Source of the DNA: Aliiroseovarius zhejiangensis | GTDB lineage: Bacteria > Pseudomonadota > Alphaproteobacteria > Rhodobacterales > Rhodobacteraceae | Length of the DNA: 64,000 nt | Direction: 5' to 3' | NCBI RefSeq assembly: GCF_014656375.1 | Contig: NZ_BNCH01000002.1 | Coordinates: forward strand, 310,001-374,000 | Shown: in pieces, positions 34,744 to 44,416 of the stretch | How positions within the stretch are numbered: the first letter of the stretch is position 1 | Layout: each line of letters begins with the position of its first letter | Translations under genes and position numbers: made by a program | Notes under the pieces: generated by a model | Databases searched by the model: none | What the model was told of the DNA's origin: nothing | The model's input: the letters and a program-made list of their open reading frames with translations, nothing else

Positions 34744-36189
34744 ATGACCAACCTTTCCTGGGCATCCTGGGGTGCCATCTGGGCTGTCCTGCTGTTCGCG
34801 GTGGACCTTGCGACCATCGCGCGGGCGGTCACGCGAGAACATCGCTCGCCCGCGTCGCGGCTGGCCTGGAGCGTGGTGATCATGACCCTGCCGCTGGTGG
34901 GGGTGATTGCCTATTTCTTTCTTGGCGACACCAGCGCCGATCGAAAATCAGACAAGAAGCTCAAGGATTTACGGCGTGAGCTTCGCCGGCGGCCCGATGC
35001 GGATATGCCGCAGGCCAACCTGCCCCTTTTGTATCGACAGGCGTTTGCGCGCGCGGCGTCGGTGAACGGGTTTCAGCCGGTTTCGGGCAATCGGGCGCGG
35101 GTGACGACCGACAGCAACGAAAGCATGGACTGGCTGGTGGACGATATCGAGGCCGCCACGGATCATGTGCATATCCTGTTCTATATCTGGCTGGCGGACG
35201 GCAATGGCACCCGCGTGGCCGAGGCGCTGATCCGCGCGGCGGGGCGTGGGGTCAAGGTGCGGGTGATCGTCGACGGGCTAGGATCGCGGCGGTTGTTGTC
35301 CGATCCGCTATGGGCGCGGATGAAAGAGGGCGGCGTTGATACCGTGGTTGCCTTTGCCTTCCGGTTTCCGCTGATTTCGGCGTTTATCCGCAGGCTGGAT
35401 ATCCGCAACCACCGCAAGATCGTGGTGATCGACCATGCCACCACCTATGTGGGCAGCCAGAACTGCGCGGATGCGGCGTTTCGGGTGAAGGCCAAATACG
35501 CGCCCTGGGTCGATGTCATGTTGCGTGTGACCGGCCCGGTGGCCTGGCAGGCACAGCGGCTGTTCGTGTCGGACTGGATGGTCAATGGCGGTGACGACAT
35601 TGCCCGGTATCTTGACCATGTGCCCGAAGTGCCGAAAGAGGGCTTCCCGGCGGTGATGGCTGGCACGGGACCGACCGAAAGCGTTCAGGCGGTGCCGGAC
35701 ATGATGCAGATGCTGCTGGCCGCGGCCCAGCACGAGGTGATCATCACCACTCCCTATTACGTGCCGTCCGAGGCGCTGCACCAACAGATCTGTGCTGCCG
35801 CCCTGCGCGGGGTGCGGGTGCGGTTGAATGTGCCTGCCACAAATGACAGCCTGATCGTTGCCTTTGCCTCGCGCAGTTTCTATCGGTCTCTGCTGAAATC
35901 CGGGGTCGAGGTCCATGAATTTCAACCCGGTCTGTTGCATGCCAAGATCCTGAGCATCGATGGCACCGCCGCCCTTGTCGGGTCGCCGAACCTTGACCAG
36001 CGAAGCTTTGATTTGAACTATGAAAACAGTATGATGCTGGTCGATCCTGATGTGGTGTCCGAACTATGCCAGAAGCAGGAAGCCTTCATCAATGTGTCCT
36101 TGCAGGTGCAGGCGGATACGGTTGTGAACTGGTCGGTGCCACGGCGCATCCTGATCAACAGCATCGGCATGTTGTCTCCGCTTCTTTGA
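34744..36189 (+). CDS. cls: Cardiolipin synthase (phospholipase D family)
   Basis: About 481 residues. Two N-terminal membrane helices (WGAIWAVLLFAVDLATIARAV and VVIMTLPLVGVIAYFFLG) are followed by two phospholipase D sites: HRKIVVIDHATTYVGSQN (HxKx4D) and LHAKILSIDGTAALVGSPNLDQRSFDLNYENS. It joins phospholipid headgroups to make cardiolipin in the inner membrane. The start MTNLSWASW at 34744 is taken because AAGAGG stands upstream; the frame opens at 34729. Confidence 0.92.
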   Translation: MTNLSWASWGAIWAVLLFAVDLATIARAVTREHRSPASRLAWSVVIMTLPLVGVIAYFFLGDTSADRKSDKKLKDLRRELRRRPDADMPQANLPLLYRQAFARAASVNGFQPVSGNRARVTTDSNESMDWLVDDIEAATDHVHILFYIWLADGNGTRVAEALIRAAGRGVKVRVIVDGLGSRRLLSDPLWARMKEGGVDTVVAFAFRFPLISAFIRRLDIRNHRKIVVIDHATTYVGSQNCADAAFRVKAKYAPWVDVMLRVTGPVAWQAQRLFVSDWMVNGGDDIARYLDHVPEVPKEGFPAVMAGTGPTESVQAVPDMMQMLLAAAQHEVIITTPYYVPSEALHQQICAAALRGVRVRLNVPATNDSLIVAFASRSFYRSLLKSGVEVHEFQPGLLHAKILSIDGTAALVGSPNLDQRSFDLNYENSMMLVDPDVVSELCQKQEAFINVSLQVQADTVVNWSVPRRILINSIGMLSPLL

Positions 36190-36294
36190 GTTGTCTGCAA
36201 CTTACTGCACGAGGTTGTGAGGTTTCATGTCATCCCCTTTCCTTTTTGCCGGCGGGGGATCATATCTGGATTAAGAAATATGTTGATAGCTCGC

Positions 36295-36322
36295 TTGATT
36301 TCGCGGGGTTCGGGCTTATCTT
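36295..36322 (+). promoter_or_regulatory. Possible sigma-70-like promoter of rpoH
   Basis: TTGATT (36295-36300) and TATCTT (36317-36322) are 16 bases apart, 50 bases before the rpoH start. Matches are moderate. No sigma-32 type promoter was evident by eye. Confidence 0.35.
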
Positions 36323-36371
36323 GATGTTAAGCCTCGCAACATTGCGGGAAAGTGAGGGAGAGTAGGTCTAG

Positions 36372-37268
36372 ATGAGCAACTATAAAAACTTGCCGGCCCC
36401 GACGCCGGAAGGTGGCTTGAACCGCTATCTTCAGGAAATTCGGAAGTTTCCGATGCTCGAGCCGGAAGAAGAATACATGCTGGCCAAACGCTGGGTGGAT
36501 CATCAGGATCGCGAAGCGGCGCACCAGATGGTCAATTCCCACCTGCGGCTGGCAGCCAAGATCGCCATGGGCTATCGCGGCTATGGTTTGCCGCAGGCCG
36601 AGGTGATTTCCGAGGCGAATGTCGGCCTGATGCAGGCGGTGAAACGCTTCGACCCGGAAAAAGGGTTCCGCCTGGCGACCTATGCCATGTGGTGGATCCG
36701 TGCCTCGATCCAAGAATATATCCTGCGGTCGTGGTCTTTGGTGAAACTGGGCACAACCTCGGCGCAGAAGAAGCTGTTTTTCAACCTGCGCAAGGCCAAG
36801 GCGCGCATCGGTGCGCTGGAAGAGGGCGATCTGCGCCCGGAAAACGTGGCACGGATCGCCAATGACCTGAATGTCACTGAAGACGAGGTGATCTCGATGA
36901 ACCGGCGGCTGTCGGGCGGGGATGCGTCACTGAACGCCACCGTGTCTGCCGATGGCGAAGGGTCGATGCAGTGGCAGGATTGGCTGGAAGACGAAGACGC
37001 CGATCAGGCCAGCGACTATGCCGAACAGGATGAATTGCAGGTCCGGCGCGAATTGCTGGCGAAAGCCATGGACGTGCTGAACGAGCGCGAAAAAGACATC
37101 CTGACCCAGCGCCGTCTGCAGGACAAGCCGGTGACGCTGGAAGAACTGTCCGGCGTCTATGACGTCAGCCGCGAACGCATCCGCCAGATCGAAGTGCGGG
37201 CATTCGAAAAGCTGCAAAAACGGATGCAGGAACTGGCAGCGGAAAAAGGACTGCTGGAAGAGGCCTGA
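36372..37268 (+). CDS. rpoH: RNA polymerase heat-shock sigma factor (sigma-32)
   Basis: A 298-residue sigma factor of the RpoH type. Region 2 is SHLRLAAKIAMGYRGYGLPQAEVISEANVGLMQAV and RLATYAMWWIRASIQEYILRSWSLVK; the RpoH box follows as AQKKLFFNLRKAKARI; region 4.2 is [23 protein letters not shown]. Controls chaperone and protease genes. Several rpoH copies are common in this family; which copy this is cannot be told. GGGAGAG lies upstream. Confidence 0.95.
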   Translation: MSNYKNLPAPTPEGGLNRYLQEIRKFPMLEPEEEYMLAKRWVDHQDREAAHQMVNSHLRLAAKIAMGYRGYGLPQAEVISEANVGLMQAVKRFDPEKGFRLATYAMWWIRASIQEYILRSWSLVKLGTTSAQKKLFFNLRKAKARIGALEEGDLRPENVARIANDLNVTEDEVISMNRRLSGGDASLNATVSADGEGSMQWQDWLEDEDADQASDYAEQDELQVRRELLAKAMDVLNEREKDILTQRRLQDKPVTLEELSGVYDVSRERIRQIEVRAFEKLQKRMQELAAEKGLLEEA

Positions 37269-37383
37269 TCCGGCCCTGACTGCGCCCGTGCGGTGTCTGC
37301 CGCAATGTTTACCACCGGACCGACCCGCGATAGGCTGGGTCGGTCATCTTTTTTGTCAGGGCATCACGTCGCAGGGGCATCAC

Positions 37384-38373
37384 ATGGTCAAGGTTCTGAA
37401 CTGGGGCGTTCTGGGCGCATCGAATTTTGCACGAAAGCAGATGGCCCCGGCCATTCATGCCGCGCGCGGGGCGCGACTGGTGGCGCTTGCCACGTCGGAT
37501 GCGGGGAAGGCGCGGGGGTTCACGGCGTTCTGCCCGGATCTCAGGGTCCATGACAGCTATCAGGCGTTGCTGGAGGACCCGGGTGTGGACGCTGTCTATA
37601 TTCCCTTGCCGAACGCGTTGCATGTGGAATGGGCGCAGAAAGCGGTGCGCGCGGGCAAGCATGTGCTGGTAGAGAAGCCCATTGCCATGACGGCCGCCGA
37701 AATCGACGATCTGATCGCGCTGCGGGACGACACCGGGCTGTTGATCGCCGAAGCCTATATGATCGTGCATCACCCGCAATGGATCCGCGCCCGCGAACTG
37801 GTGCAATCAGGCGCAATTGGCACGGTGGAACATGCCGAAGCGGTGTTTTGCTATGACAACCGTGCCGACCGGGCCAATGTGCGCAACGACCCGGCACTGG
37901 GCGGCGGCGGCATTCGCGACATCGGCGTTTACACCTATTCCTCGGTGCGCTTTGCGACCGGGGCCGAGCCGATTGACCTGTTGGCGCGGATCAGGACGGA
38001 AAACGGCGTCGACACCTGGGCGCAGGTGGTCGGGCAGATGGATGGGCCATCGGGGCGGTTTACCTATTCGGCCATGACGTCGATGCGCCTGTCCCCCCGG
38101 CAAGAGGTCGTGATCCAGGGCGATCGCGGCCAGATGCGTCTGACCGCGCCGTTCAATCCCGGCATCTTCGGCCCGGCGGAACTTGACCTGCGGCGCCCTG
38201 ACGGCACCCGCACCATTGAAAACTGGCCGCAGGACAACCAATATATTCTGCAGATCGAAAACTTTGGACGCACGGTGCAAAAGGGCGCGGACTATCCGTG
38301 CCCGTTGGAGTTTTCGCGCGGCACGCAGGCGATGATCGACCGCGTGTTCGATGTGGCTGTGGACATAGGCTGA
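37384..38373 (+). CDS. Gfo/Idh/MocA family oxidoreductase
   Basis: A 329-residue NAD(P)-dependent oxidoreductase: Rossmann motif LNWGVLGASNFARKQMAPAI at the start, the VYIPLPNALHVEWAQKAVRAGKHVLVEKPIA segment with conserved EKP, and a C-terminal substrate domain (GGGGIRDIGVYTYSSVRFATG). Members act on sugars, inositols or trans-dihydrodiols; the substrate here is unknown. The frame extends up to 37159 inside rpoH, but MVKVLNWG is the family start. Confidence 0.88.
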   Translation: MVKVLNWGVLGASNFARKQMAPAIHAARGARLVALATSDAGKARGFTAFCPDLRVHDSYQALLEDPGVDAVYIPLPNALHVEWAQKAVRAGKHVLVEKPIAMTAAEIDDLIALRDDTGLLIAEAYMIVHHPQWIRARELVQSGAIGTVEHAEAVFCYDNRADRANVRNDPALGGGGIRDIGVYTYSSVRFATGAEPIDLLARIRTENGVDTWAQVVGQMDGPSGRFTYSAMTSMRLSPRQEVVIQGDRGQMRLTAPFNPGIFGPAELDLRRPDGTRTIENWPQDNQYILQIENFGRTVQKGADYPCPLEFSRGTQAMIDRVFDVAVDIG

Positions 38374-38384
38374 CGGAGGGTGAC

Positions 38385-38654
38385 ATGGCAGGAGGTTGGG
38401 CACGCGACGGTGCGGTACAGGACCAGATTGACGCCTCGATCCAGGATGAACTGGCCCGGATGAAAACCCGGTCAGGCCCGGTGGGCGACAGCCTGACCCA
38501 TTGCGCGGAATGCGAGGAAGAAATCCCCGAAGCCCGCCGCCGCGCCATTCCCGGTGTGAAACTGTGCATCGACTGCATGCAGGAACGGGATGCCTCTTTC
38601 AAAGCGCGTCCGGGGTTCAACCGACGCGGATCGAAAGACAGTCAGTTGAAGTAA
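38385..38654 (+). CDS. DksA/TraR-type C4 zinc finger protein
   Basis: An 89-residue protein with one zinc finger, Cys-x2-Cys (CAEC) and Cys-x2-Cys (CIDC) separated by about 17 residues, the DksA/TraR arrangement. The N-terminal coiled coil of full DksA is much reduced. Short TraR-like proteins can still bind RNA polymerase in the secondary channel. GGAGGG precedes the ATG by four bases. Confidence 0.88.
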   Translation: MAGGWARDGAVQDQIDASIQDELARMKTRSGPVGDSLTHCAECEEEIPEARRRAIPGVKLCIDCMQERDASFKARPGFNRRGSKDSQLK

Positions 38655-38722
38655 GGGAGTGGTGTTGGCAACGGTGGCGGTGGGCCCATACCTCCCGTGA
38701 AACGCTGTGTTAGAGTGTCAGA

Positions 38723-39211
38723 ATGACAGTCGCCAGCAAGTACGAATTCCGCAAAGTGACGATGGGCGATCTGCCTATGCTGTTGGAGTGGCAGGCGCAG
38801 CCACATGTTCGCGAGTGGTGGCATTCAGACGAACCGTATGATGAGGAAGAAATAAGCGATCCTCGTGTGTCTCGTTGCATCGTCTCGGTTGATGGACGTC
38901 CATTTGCCTTCATGCAGGATTACTCCGTCCATGAGTGGGAAGAGCATCACTTTGCACATCTTCCAAAAGGCACGCGAGGGATCGACCAATACATCGGCGA
39001 TTCCAAGATGATTGGAGTTGGGCATGGGACGGCTTTTATCGGCGAGAGAATGGGCGTTCTCTTTGACAGCGGTGCGCCGGTGATCGCGACCGATCCTCAC
39101 CCGGACAATGAACGGGCGATTGCGGTTTACAAGAAGCTGGGGTTTGAACCGTCAGGGCAACCTCAAGAGACGCAATGGGGTCGCATACTACCGATGCTGG
39201 CCAGGCCTTAA
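38723..39211 (+). CDS. GNAT acetyltransferase, AAC(6')-like
   Basis: A 162-residue acetyltransferase: DLPMLLEWQAQPHVREWW at the N-terminus, GIDQYIGDSKMIGVGHGTAFIGE and ATDPHPDNERAIAVYKKLGFEP at the acetyl-CoA site. This pattern is that of the AAC(6')-Ib / siderophore acetyltransferase branch. Whether it acts on an aminoglycoside, a siderophore or another amine cannot be said. Slightly lower GC than its neighbours. Stand-alone. Confidence 0.85.
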   Translation: MTVASKYEFRKVTMGDLPMLLEWQAQPHVREWWHSDEPYDEEEISDPRVSRCIVSVDGRPFAFMQDYSVHEWEEHHFAHLPKGTRGIDQYIGDSKMIGVGHGTAFIGERMGVLFDSGAPVIATDPHPDNERAIAVYKKLGFEPSGQPQETQWGRILPMLARP

Positions 39212-39284
39212 ACGCGGAGCTGTGAACGGCGGCAGAATCCGCAATCCCGCCATTCCAACCCTTCAGGGGCGCTGATGCCCGCGC

Positions 39285-41111
39285 TCAGTCCTCCATCGCT
39301 TCCAACTCGTCGATGAACCCTTCGATCATCGACAGCCCCTTGGCCCAGAAATCCGGGTCCGAGGCATCTAGGCCGAACGGGGCCAGAAGCTCTTTGTGGT
39401 GTTTCGACCCTCCGGCTTTCAGCATCTCGAAATACTTGTCCTGAAACGCCGCGTAGCCTTCTTCATATGCCGCGTAAAGCGCATTCACCAGACCGTCGCC
39501 AAAGGCATAGGCATAGACATAGAAGGGGGAATGGACGAAATGCGGGATATAGGCCCAGAAGGTTTCGTACCCGTCCATGAATTCGAATGCCGGGCCAAGG
39601 CTTTCGCCCTGAACGCTCATCCAGATGTCGTTGATCTGGTCAGGGGTCAATTCACCTTCGGCGCGGGCGGCGTGCAGCTTGCATTCGAAGTCATAGAACG
39701 CGATCTGACGCACGACCGTGTTGATCATGTCCTCGACCTTGCCGGCCAGAAGCACCTTCTTCTCGGCAGTGGTCTTGGCCTTGCTCAAGAGTTTGCGGAA
39801 GGTCAGCATTTCGCCGAACACGCTGGCGGTTTCGGCCAGCGTCAGGGGGGTCGATGACAGCATTTCACCCTGATCCGCGGCCAGCACCTGGTGGACGCCG
39901 TGGCCCAATTCATGCGCTAGGGTCATCACGTCACGCGGTTTGCCCAGATAGTTCAGCATGACATAGGGGTGCACGTTGGTGACGGTGGGGTGGGCGAACG
40001 CGCCGGGTGCTTTGCCCGGCTTCACGCCCGCATCGATCCAGCCATCGGTGAAAAATGGCTTGGCGATCTCGGCCATGCGCGGGTCGAAATCGGCATAGGC
40101 GTCCATCACGATCTTTTCGGCATCCGGCCAATCGACCAGCTTGTCATCTTCCATCGGAAGCGGCGCGTTGCGGTCCCAGACCTGCATCACGTCCAACCCC
40201 AGCCACTTGCGCTTCAACTCGTAATAGCGGTGTGACAGGCGCGGATAGGCGGCGACCACGGCATTGCGCAGCGCCTCGACCACCTCGGGTTCGACATGGT
40301 TGGCAAGGTGGCGCCCGGTCTGCGGGGTGGGCATTTTGCGCCACGTATCTTCGATCTCTTTTTCCTTGGCGAGCGTGTTGTGAATGCGCGCGAACAGCTT
40401 GACGTTTTCGCCCAGCACGCGGGCGATTTCCTTCGCCGCTGCTTCGCGTGTGGCGCGGTCCTTGTCGCTCAACAGGGTGGTTGTGGCTTCCAGCCCGCGG
40501 TCCTCGCCGTTGACGGTGAACACGAGCCCCGCCACGGTTTCGTCAAAGAGCGTGTTCCAGGCAGATGCCCCGACCGCGGATTTGTCGTGCAGAAACTGCT
40601 CCAACTCATCGGACAGCTGATAAGGGCGCATGGCGCGCAGCCGGTCGAAGATGGGCTTGTAACGGGCCAGTGCCGCGTTGTCGGCAAACCAGCCGTCCAG
40701 CACGGTGTCGTCGATGCGGTTCACTTCCAAAGAGAAAAACACAAGCGGCGCGGTAAAGACGGTGATCTTTTCCTGGCAGTTTTGCAAAAACTGCGCGCGG
40801 TCGGCATCGGTGGTTTTCTGGTAATACCGCAGTCCCGCAAACGACATGATGCGCCCGCCGATCAGGTCGATCTGTTCATAGGCCTCGATGCAGGCCAACA
40901 TGCCAGCGGCGTCCAGCCCGGCCAGTTTGCCCTGATAGGTCGCGGCGAAATCGGCGCAGGCTTTCTCCAACCACTCCATGTCGCGCGACAGTTCCGGGGC
41001 GTCCTGCGACGCATAGAGGTCGCTCAGATCCCACTCGGGCAAGCCTTCAAGCGGGATATCACCGGATTGTGCATTGGCATCGCGGACGGGGAAGGGAAGG
41101 GTGGTAAGCAT
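39285..41111 (-). CDS. M3 family oligoendopeptidase (PepF-like)
   Basis: A 608-residue zinc peptidase with HELGHGVHQ near residue 397 (HExxH) and the ETASVFGEMLTF segment supplying the third ligand, matching M3 oligoendopeptidase F. Cleaves short peptides in the cytoplasm. N-terminal WDLSDLYAS is typical. GGAGG precedes the ATG. Divergent from the PBP1A gene. Confidence 0.93.
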   Translation of the reverse strand: MLTTLPFPVRDANAQSGDIPLEGLPEWDLSDLYASQDAPELSRDMEWLEKACADFAATYQGKLAGLDAAGMLACIEAYEQIDLIGGRIMSFAGLRYYQKTTDADRAQFLQNCQEKITVFTAPLVFFSLEVNRIDDTVLDGWFADNAALARYKPIFDRLRAMRPYQLSDELEQFLHDKSAVGASAWNTLFDETVAGLVFTVNGEDRGLEATTTLLSDKDRATREAAAKEIARVLGENVKLFARIHNTLAKEKEIEDTWRKMPTPQTGRHLANHVEPEVVEALRNAVVAAYPRLSHRYYELKRKWLGLDVMQVWDRNAPLPMEDDKLVDWPDAEKIVMDAYADFDPRMAEIAKPFFTDGWIDAGVKPGKAPGAFAHPTVTNVHPYVMLNYLGKPRDVMTLAHELGHGVHQVLAADQGEMLSSTPLTLAETASVFGEMLTFRKLLSKAKTTAEKKVLLAGKVEDMINTVVRQIAFYDFECKLHAARAEGELTPDQINDIWMSVQGESLGPAFEFMDGYETFWAYIPHFVHSPFYVYAYAFGDGLVNALYAAYEEGYAAFQDKYFEMLKAGGSKHHKELLAPFGLDASDPDFWAKGLSMIEGFIDELEAMED

Positions 41112-41297
41112 CGGACCTCCGGTTTTGTGTCTGGGTCAAGACATAGGACGCAGGCCGGGCAGTTGCAATCCGCCCCCGCCGTACGTGGCGTTTGCCGCGA
41201 CAAAGGGCGCAAAATGGCCGATTTTCCCCGCCAAGGGGTTTTGACCCGGCCCTGCGGTCCCTTTATAGGAAGGAAGCACTTTTCAAAGGACGCGCGC

Positions 41298-43838
41298 GTG
41301 ATCAGATTCATTCTTGGCATATTCGGTGCCGTCTTTACCGGCATCACGCTGGCTGTCTTCATGGCCGCACTGGTGATCGGCGGCGTTTTCTGGATGTATT
41401 CCAGAGACTTGCCCAGTCACGAACAGCTTGCCACCTATACGCCTGCCACCATCAGCCGGGTCTATTCCGGCGAAGGGCAGTTGATGGACGAATTTGCCCG
41501 CGAACGCCGCCTGTTCACCCCGGCGGACGAGATTCCGGCGCTGGTGAAGCACGCCTTTATCTCGGCCGAGGACAAGAATTTCTATACCCATGCCGGGTTC
41601 GACCCCCGCGGGATCGCCGCCGCCGCCGTCGAAGCGGCGCGCGGGGGAAAGCTGCGCGGCGCGTCCACCATTCCGCAGCAGGTGGTGAAGAACTTCCTGC
41701 TCAGCTCTGAACGGTCGGCGGAGCGCAAGATCAAGGAACTGATCCTGTCGGTGCGGCTGGAAAGCACCTTGTCCAAGGACGAAATTCTGGCGCTGTATCT
41801 GAACGAGATTTTTCTGGGCCAGAACTCATACGGTGTGACGGCGGCGGCGCAGACCTATTTCAACAAGACGCTGGACGAATTGGAGCCGCATGAGGCCGCA
41901 ACGCTGGCCTCGATGCCGCAGGCGCCCAGCAACTTTCACCCGGTGCGCGCGAAAGAACGCCTGATGGCGCGGCGCAACTATGTCCTGCGCGAGATGTTCC
42001 AGAACGGCTATCTGGACAAGGCGACCTATGATGCCGAGGCCGCCAAGCCTCTGCGGTCGGTTCAGAACGGCGACTTCCCGGCCTTCCGCGAGGCGCTGCC
42101 GCCGCGTGACTACTTCACGGACGAGATTCGGCGTCAGTTGAGCCGCGATTTCGGGGAAGAGGAGTTCTTTACCGGCGGCATGACCGTGCGGGCCACCGTC
42201 GACCCGGACTTGCAGCAGGTGGCCGCCAAAAGCCTGCGCATCGCGCTTGAGGATTACGACCGCAGCCGGGGCGTCTGGCGCCCGTCCGGCGTGACGTTGC
42301 CCGCCGAAGTGCTGGGCGACGAGGCGTCCTGGCGTGCAGCCCTGGCCGATACCCGGTTCCCGCGGGACATCGAAGGCTGGTCACCGGCGGTGGTGCTTGA
42401 GGTCGGCAGCAGCGATGCGCGCATCGGCATCGAAGGCGTGGACGAGGACGAAGACGGCCACTGGATCCCGGCCAAGGATGTGACATGGGCGCGCCGCCGC
42501 AATGAAGACGGAAGCCTTGGCCCCCGCGCACAGGTTGCTGGTGATCTGCTGAAGGTCGGCGAGGTCGTGCATGTGCGCCAGATGACCAGCGATGATGACG
42601 GCAGCTTCATCCGCTGGACCTTGCGACAGGTGCCCGAGGTGCAGGGCGGATTCATGGCAATGGACGTGAACACCGGCCGGGTGATCGCGATGCAGGGCGG
42701 CTTCAGCTATCAGCACTCGGTCTTCAACCGGGCGACGCAAGCGACACGCCAGCCGGGGTCGAGTTTCAAGCCCTTCGTCTATGCCGCCGCGCTGGACAGT
42801 GGATTTTCGCCTGCCACCATCGTCATTGACGCCCCGATCGAGGTGGTCGCGGGGGGGCAGATCTGGCGGCCCAAGAACTACTCCAACCGGTTTTATGGAC
42901 CGACGCCCTTGCGCACCGGGATCGAACAGTCGCGCAACCTGATGACGGTTCGTCTGGCGCAGGAAATCGGCATGGATACCGTGGCGGGTTATGCCGAGCG
43001 GTTCGGTGTCTATGACCGGATGAACCAGTTTCTGGCGAACTCTCTGGGGGCCGAAGAGACGACGCTTTTCCGCATGGTCGCGGCTTACGCGATGTTCGCC
43101 AATGGCGGCGAGCGGGTGGAACCCACGCTGGTCGACCGGGTGCAGGACCGTTGGGGCAAGACGATCTATCGCCATGACGATCGCCAATGCACCGATTGCA
43201 GCGATCCGACGCTTGCCAGTGGTCAGGCGCCTGCGATCGTGTCGGACCGCGAACGGGTGATGAATGCGATCACCGCCTATCAACTGACCTCGATGCTGCG
43301 GGGCGTAGTAGAACGCGGCACGGCGCGTGGCACGGTGAACCTGCCGGTGCCGACGGCTGGCAAGACCGGCACGACCAATGATGAGCGCGACGTGTGGTTT
43401 GTCGGCTTTACCTCGAACATCGTGGCGGGCTGCTATATCGGCTATGACCGTCCACGCACCATGCCCGGCACCTCCGGCGGCGGGATGTGCGGCCCGGTGT
43501 TCCAACGCTTCATGCTTGAGGCAATCAAGGAATATGGCGGGGGTGAGTTCAAGGTGCCGCCGGGCGGGCATTTCATCAAGATCGACCGCTTCACCGGCGC
43601 GCGCCTGCCGCCGGATGCGTCAGGTGATCATGTTGTGGCCGAGTATTTCCGCGATGGTGAAGAGCCGCTGTTTGGCGTGATGTTCGACGGTGGCTTTGCG
43701 ATGGGGGCCAACCTGCCCATGTTCAACCGTGGTGAAACGGATGATGGCGCGACGAAGGTTCAGACCTCGACCGGCAAAACAGTGGTGGTGCCGGGCAAGG
43801 CTGATTTCGGGTCTCTGTCGTCGGGCGGGCTATACTAG
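41298..43838 (+). CDS. mrcA: Penicillin-binding protein 1A
   Basis: An 846-residue bifunctional peptidoglycan synthase. A membrane anchor spans residues 5-35; the transglycosylase (GT51) domain has EDKNFYTHAGFD from residue 91 and the RKIKELILSVRLE segment; the transpeptidase has SSFK at 488-491 with the active Ser488, an SRN triad and KTGTTND near 688. GTG start with AAAGGA seven bases before. The open frame runs further upstream (to 40296) only because the antisense peptidase gene lacks stops in this frame. Confidence 0.95.
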   Translation: MIRFILGIFGAVFTGITLAVFMAALVIGGVFWMYSRDLPSHEQLATYTPATISRVYSGEGQLMDEFARERRLFTPADEIPALVKHAFISAEDKNFYTHAGFDPRGIAAAAVEAARGGKLRGASTIPQQVVKNFLLSSERSAERKIKELILSVRLESTLSKDEILALYLNEIFLGQNSYGVTAAAQTYFNKTLDELEPHEAATLASMPQAPSNFHPVRAKERLMARRNYVLREMFQNGYLDKATYDAEAAKPLRSVQNGDFPAFREALPPRDYFTDEIRRQLSRDFGEEEFFTGGMTVRATVDPDLQQVAAKSLRIALEDYDRSRGVWRPSGVTLPAEVLGDEASWRAALADTRFPRDIEGWSPAVVLEVGSSDARIGIEGVDEDEDGHWIPAKDVTWARRRNEDGSLGPRAQVAGDLLKVGEVVHVRQMTSDDDGSFIRWTLRQVPEVQGGFMAMDVNTGRVIAMQGGFSYQHSVFNRATQATRQPGSSFKPFVYAAALDSGFSPATIVIDAPIEVVAGGQIWRPKNYSNRFYGPTPLRTGIEQSRNLMTVRLAQEIGMDTVAGYAERFGVYDRMNQFLANSLGAEETTLFRMVAAYAMFANGGERVEPTLVDRVQDRWGKTIYRHDDRQCTDCSDPTLASGQAPAIVSDRERVMNAITAYQLTSMLRGVVERGTARGTVNLPVPTAGKTGTTNDERDVWFVGFTSNIVAGCYIGYDRPRTMPGTSGGGMCGPVFQRFMLEAIKEYGGGEFKVPPGGHFIKIDRFTGARLPPDASGDHVVAEYFRDGEEPLFGVMFDGGFAMGANLPMFNRGETDDGATKVQTSTGKTVVVPGKADFGSLSSGGLY

Positions 43839-44416
43839 GCAGGGAGTTACAGGCGATGCGCCTTCGGTGCCGTTCGCGCCTATGGCCCCGTGTGGCGCAA
43901 TCATCTGCACGGAGATGCATTTTGCCCATTGTCATTCCGACCCCTGACCACGTATGGTCCTTTCATGGCGGATCGCGTCTTTGCACCCGACCGCTGACGA
44001 GAGTTTCGTTGTTTTGCTGACCGAATGTTGGCCAAGGCCGCAGGCCGGGGCAAAACAAACCGAGAATGCTCTGGAACGCGCCCGGAAATGGGCTGGCTGC
44101 CAGAGCGCGAAATTGACGATCACGGAGGTAAGCGCCCGCAAGGCCGTTGTTCCGGGTCCGAAAATCCGCCCGACGTCTGACACCAGACCGGGCAAAAGAA
44201 TGGGTCGCGCACGGGGTCTGGCCACTCCAGCCCACCGCAAGCGTGACCGGAGAAGAAACGCGATGATGCGCGAGAGGATCGAGCAAACTCAGAAGGCAGG
44301 GCGCAAGCCCCTGACCTTGTTGCCGTATCCCACGCATCGCTTCGCCCTGACAAGACACCCCCAAAACCGTGCGCTTCCGCCTGGAAGGGCGCGCGTCGGG
44401 GGTGCGGAAAGAACAT
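43839..44416. other. 578-base non-coding interval, probable long rne leader
   Basis: No credible gene. The strip between the PBP1A and RNase E genes has several GC-rich inverted segments (e.g. GGAAGGGCGC near the end and CCAGACCGGGC / GGGGTCTGG around 44190-44220). RNase E messages usually have a long, structured leader through which the enzyme regulates itself, so this is the likely content; not proven here. A frame from 43954 has no family resemblance. Confidence 0.45.

Noticed and set aside
40296-41297. N-terminal extension of PBP1A by 334 codons
   Set aside because: It lies wholly within the antisense peptidase gene; GTG at 41298 has a ribosome site and gives the family start.
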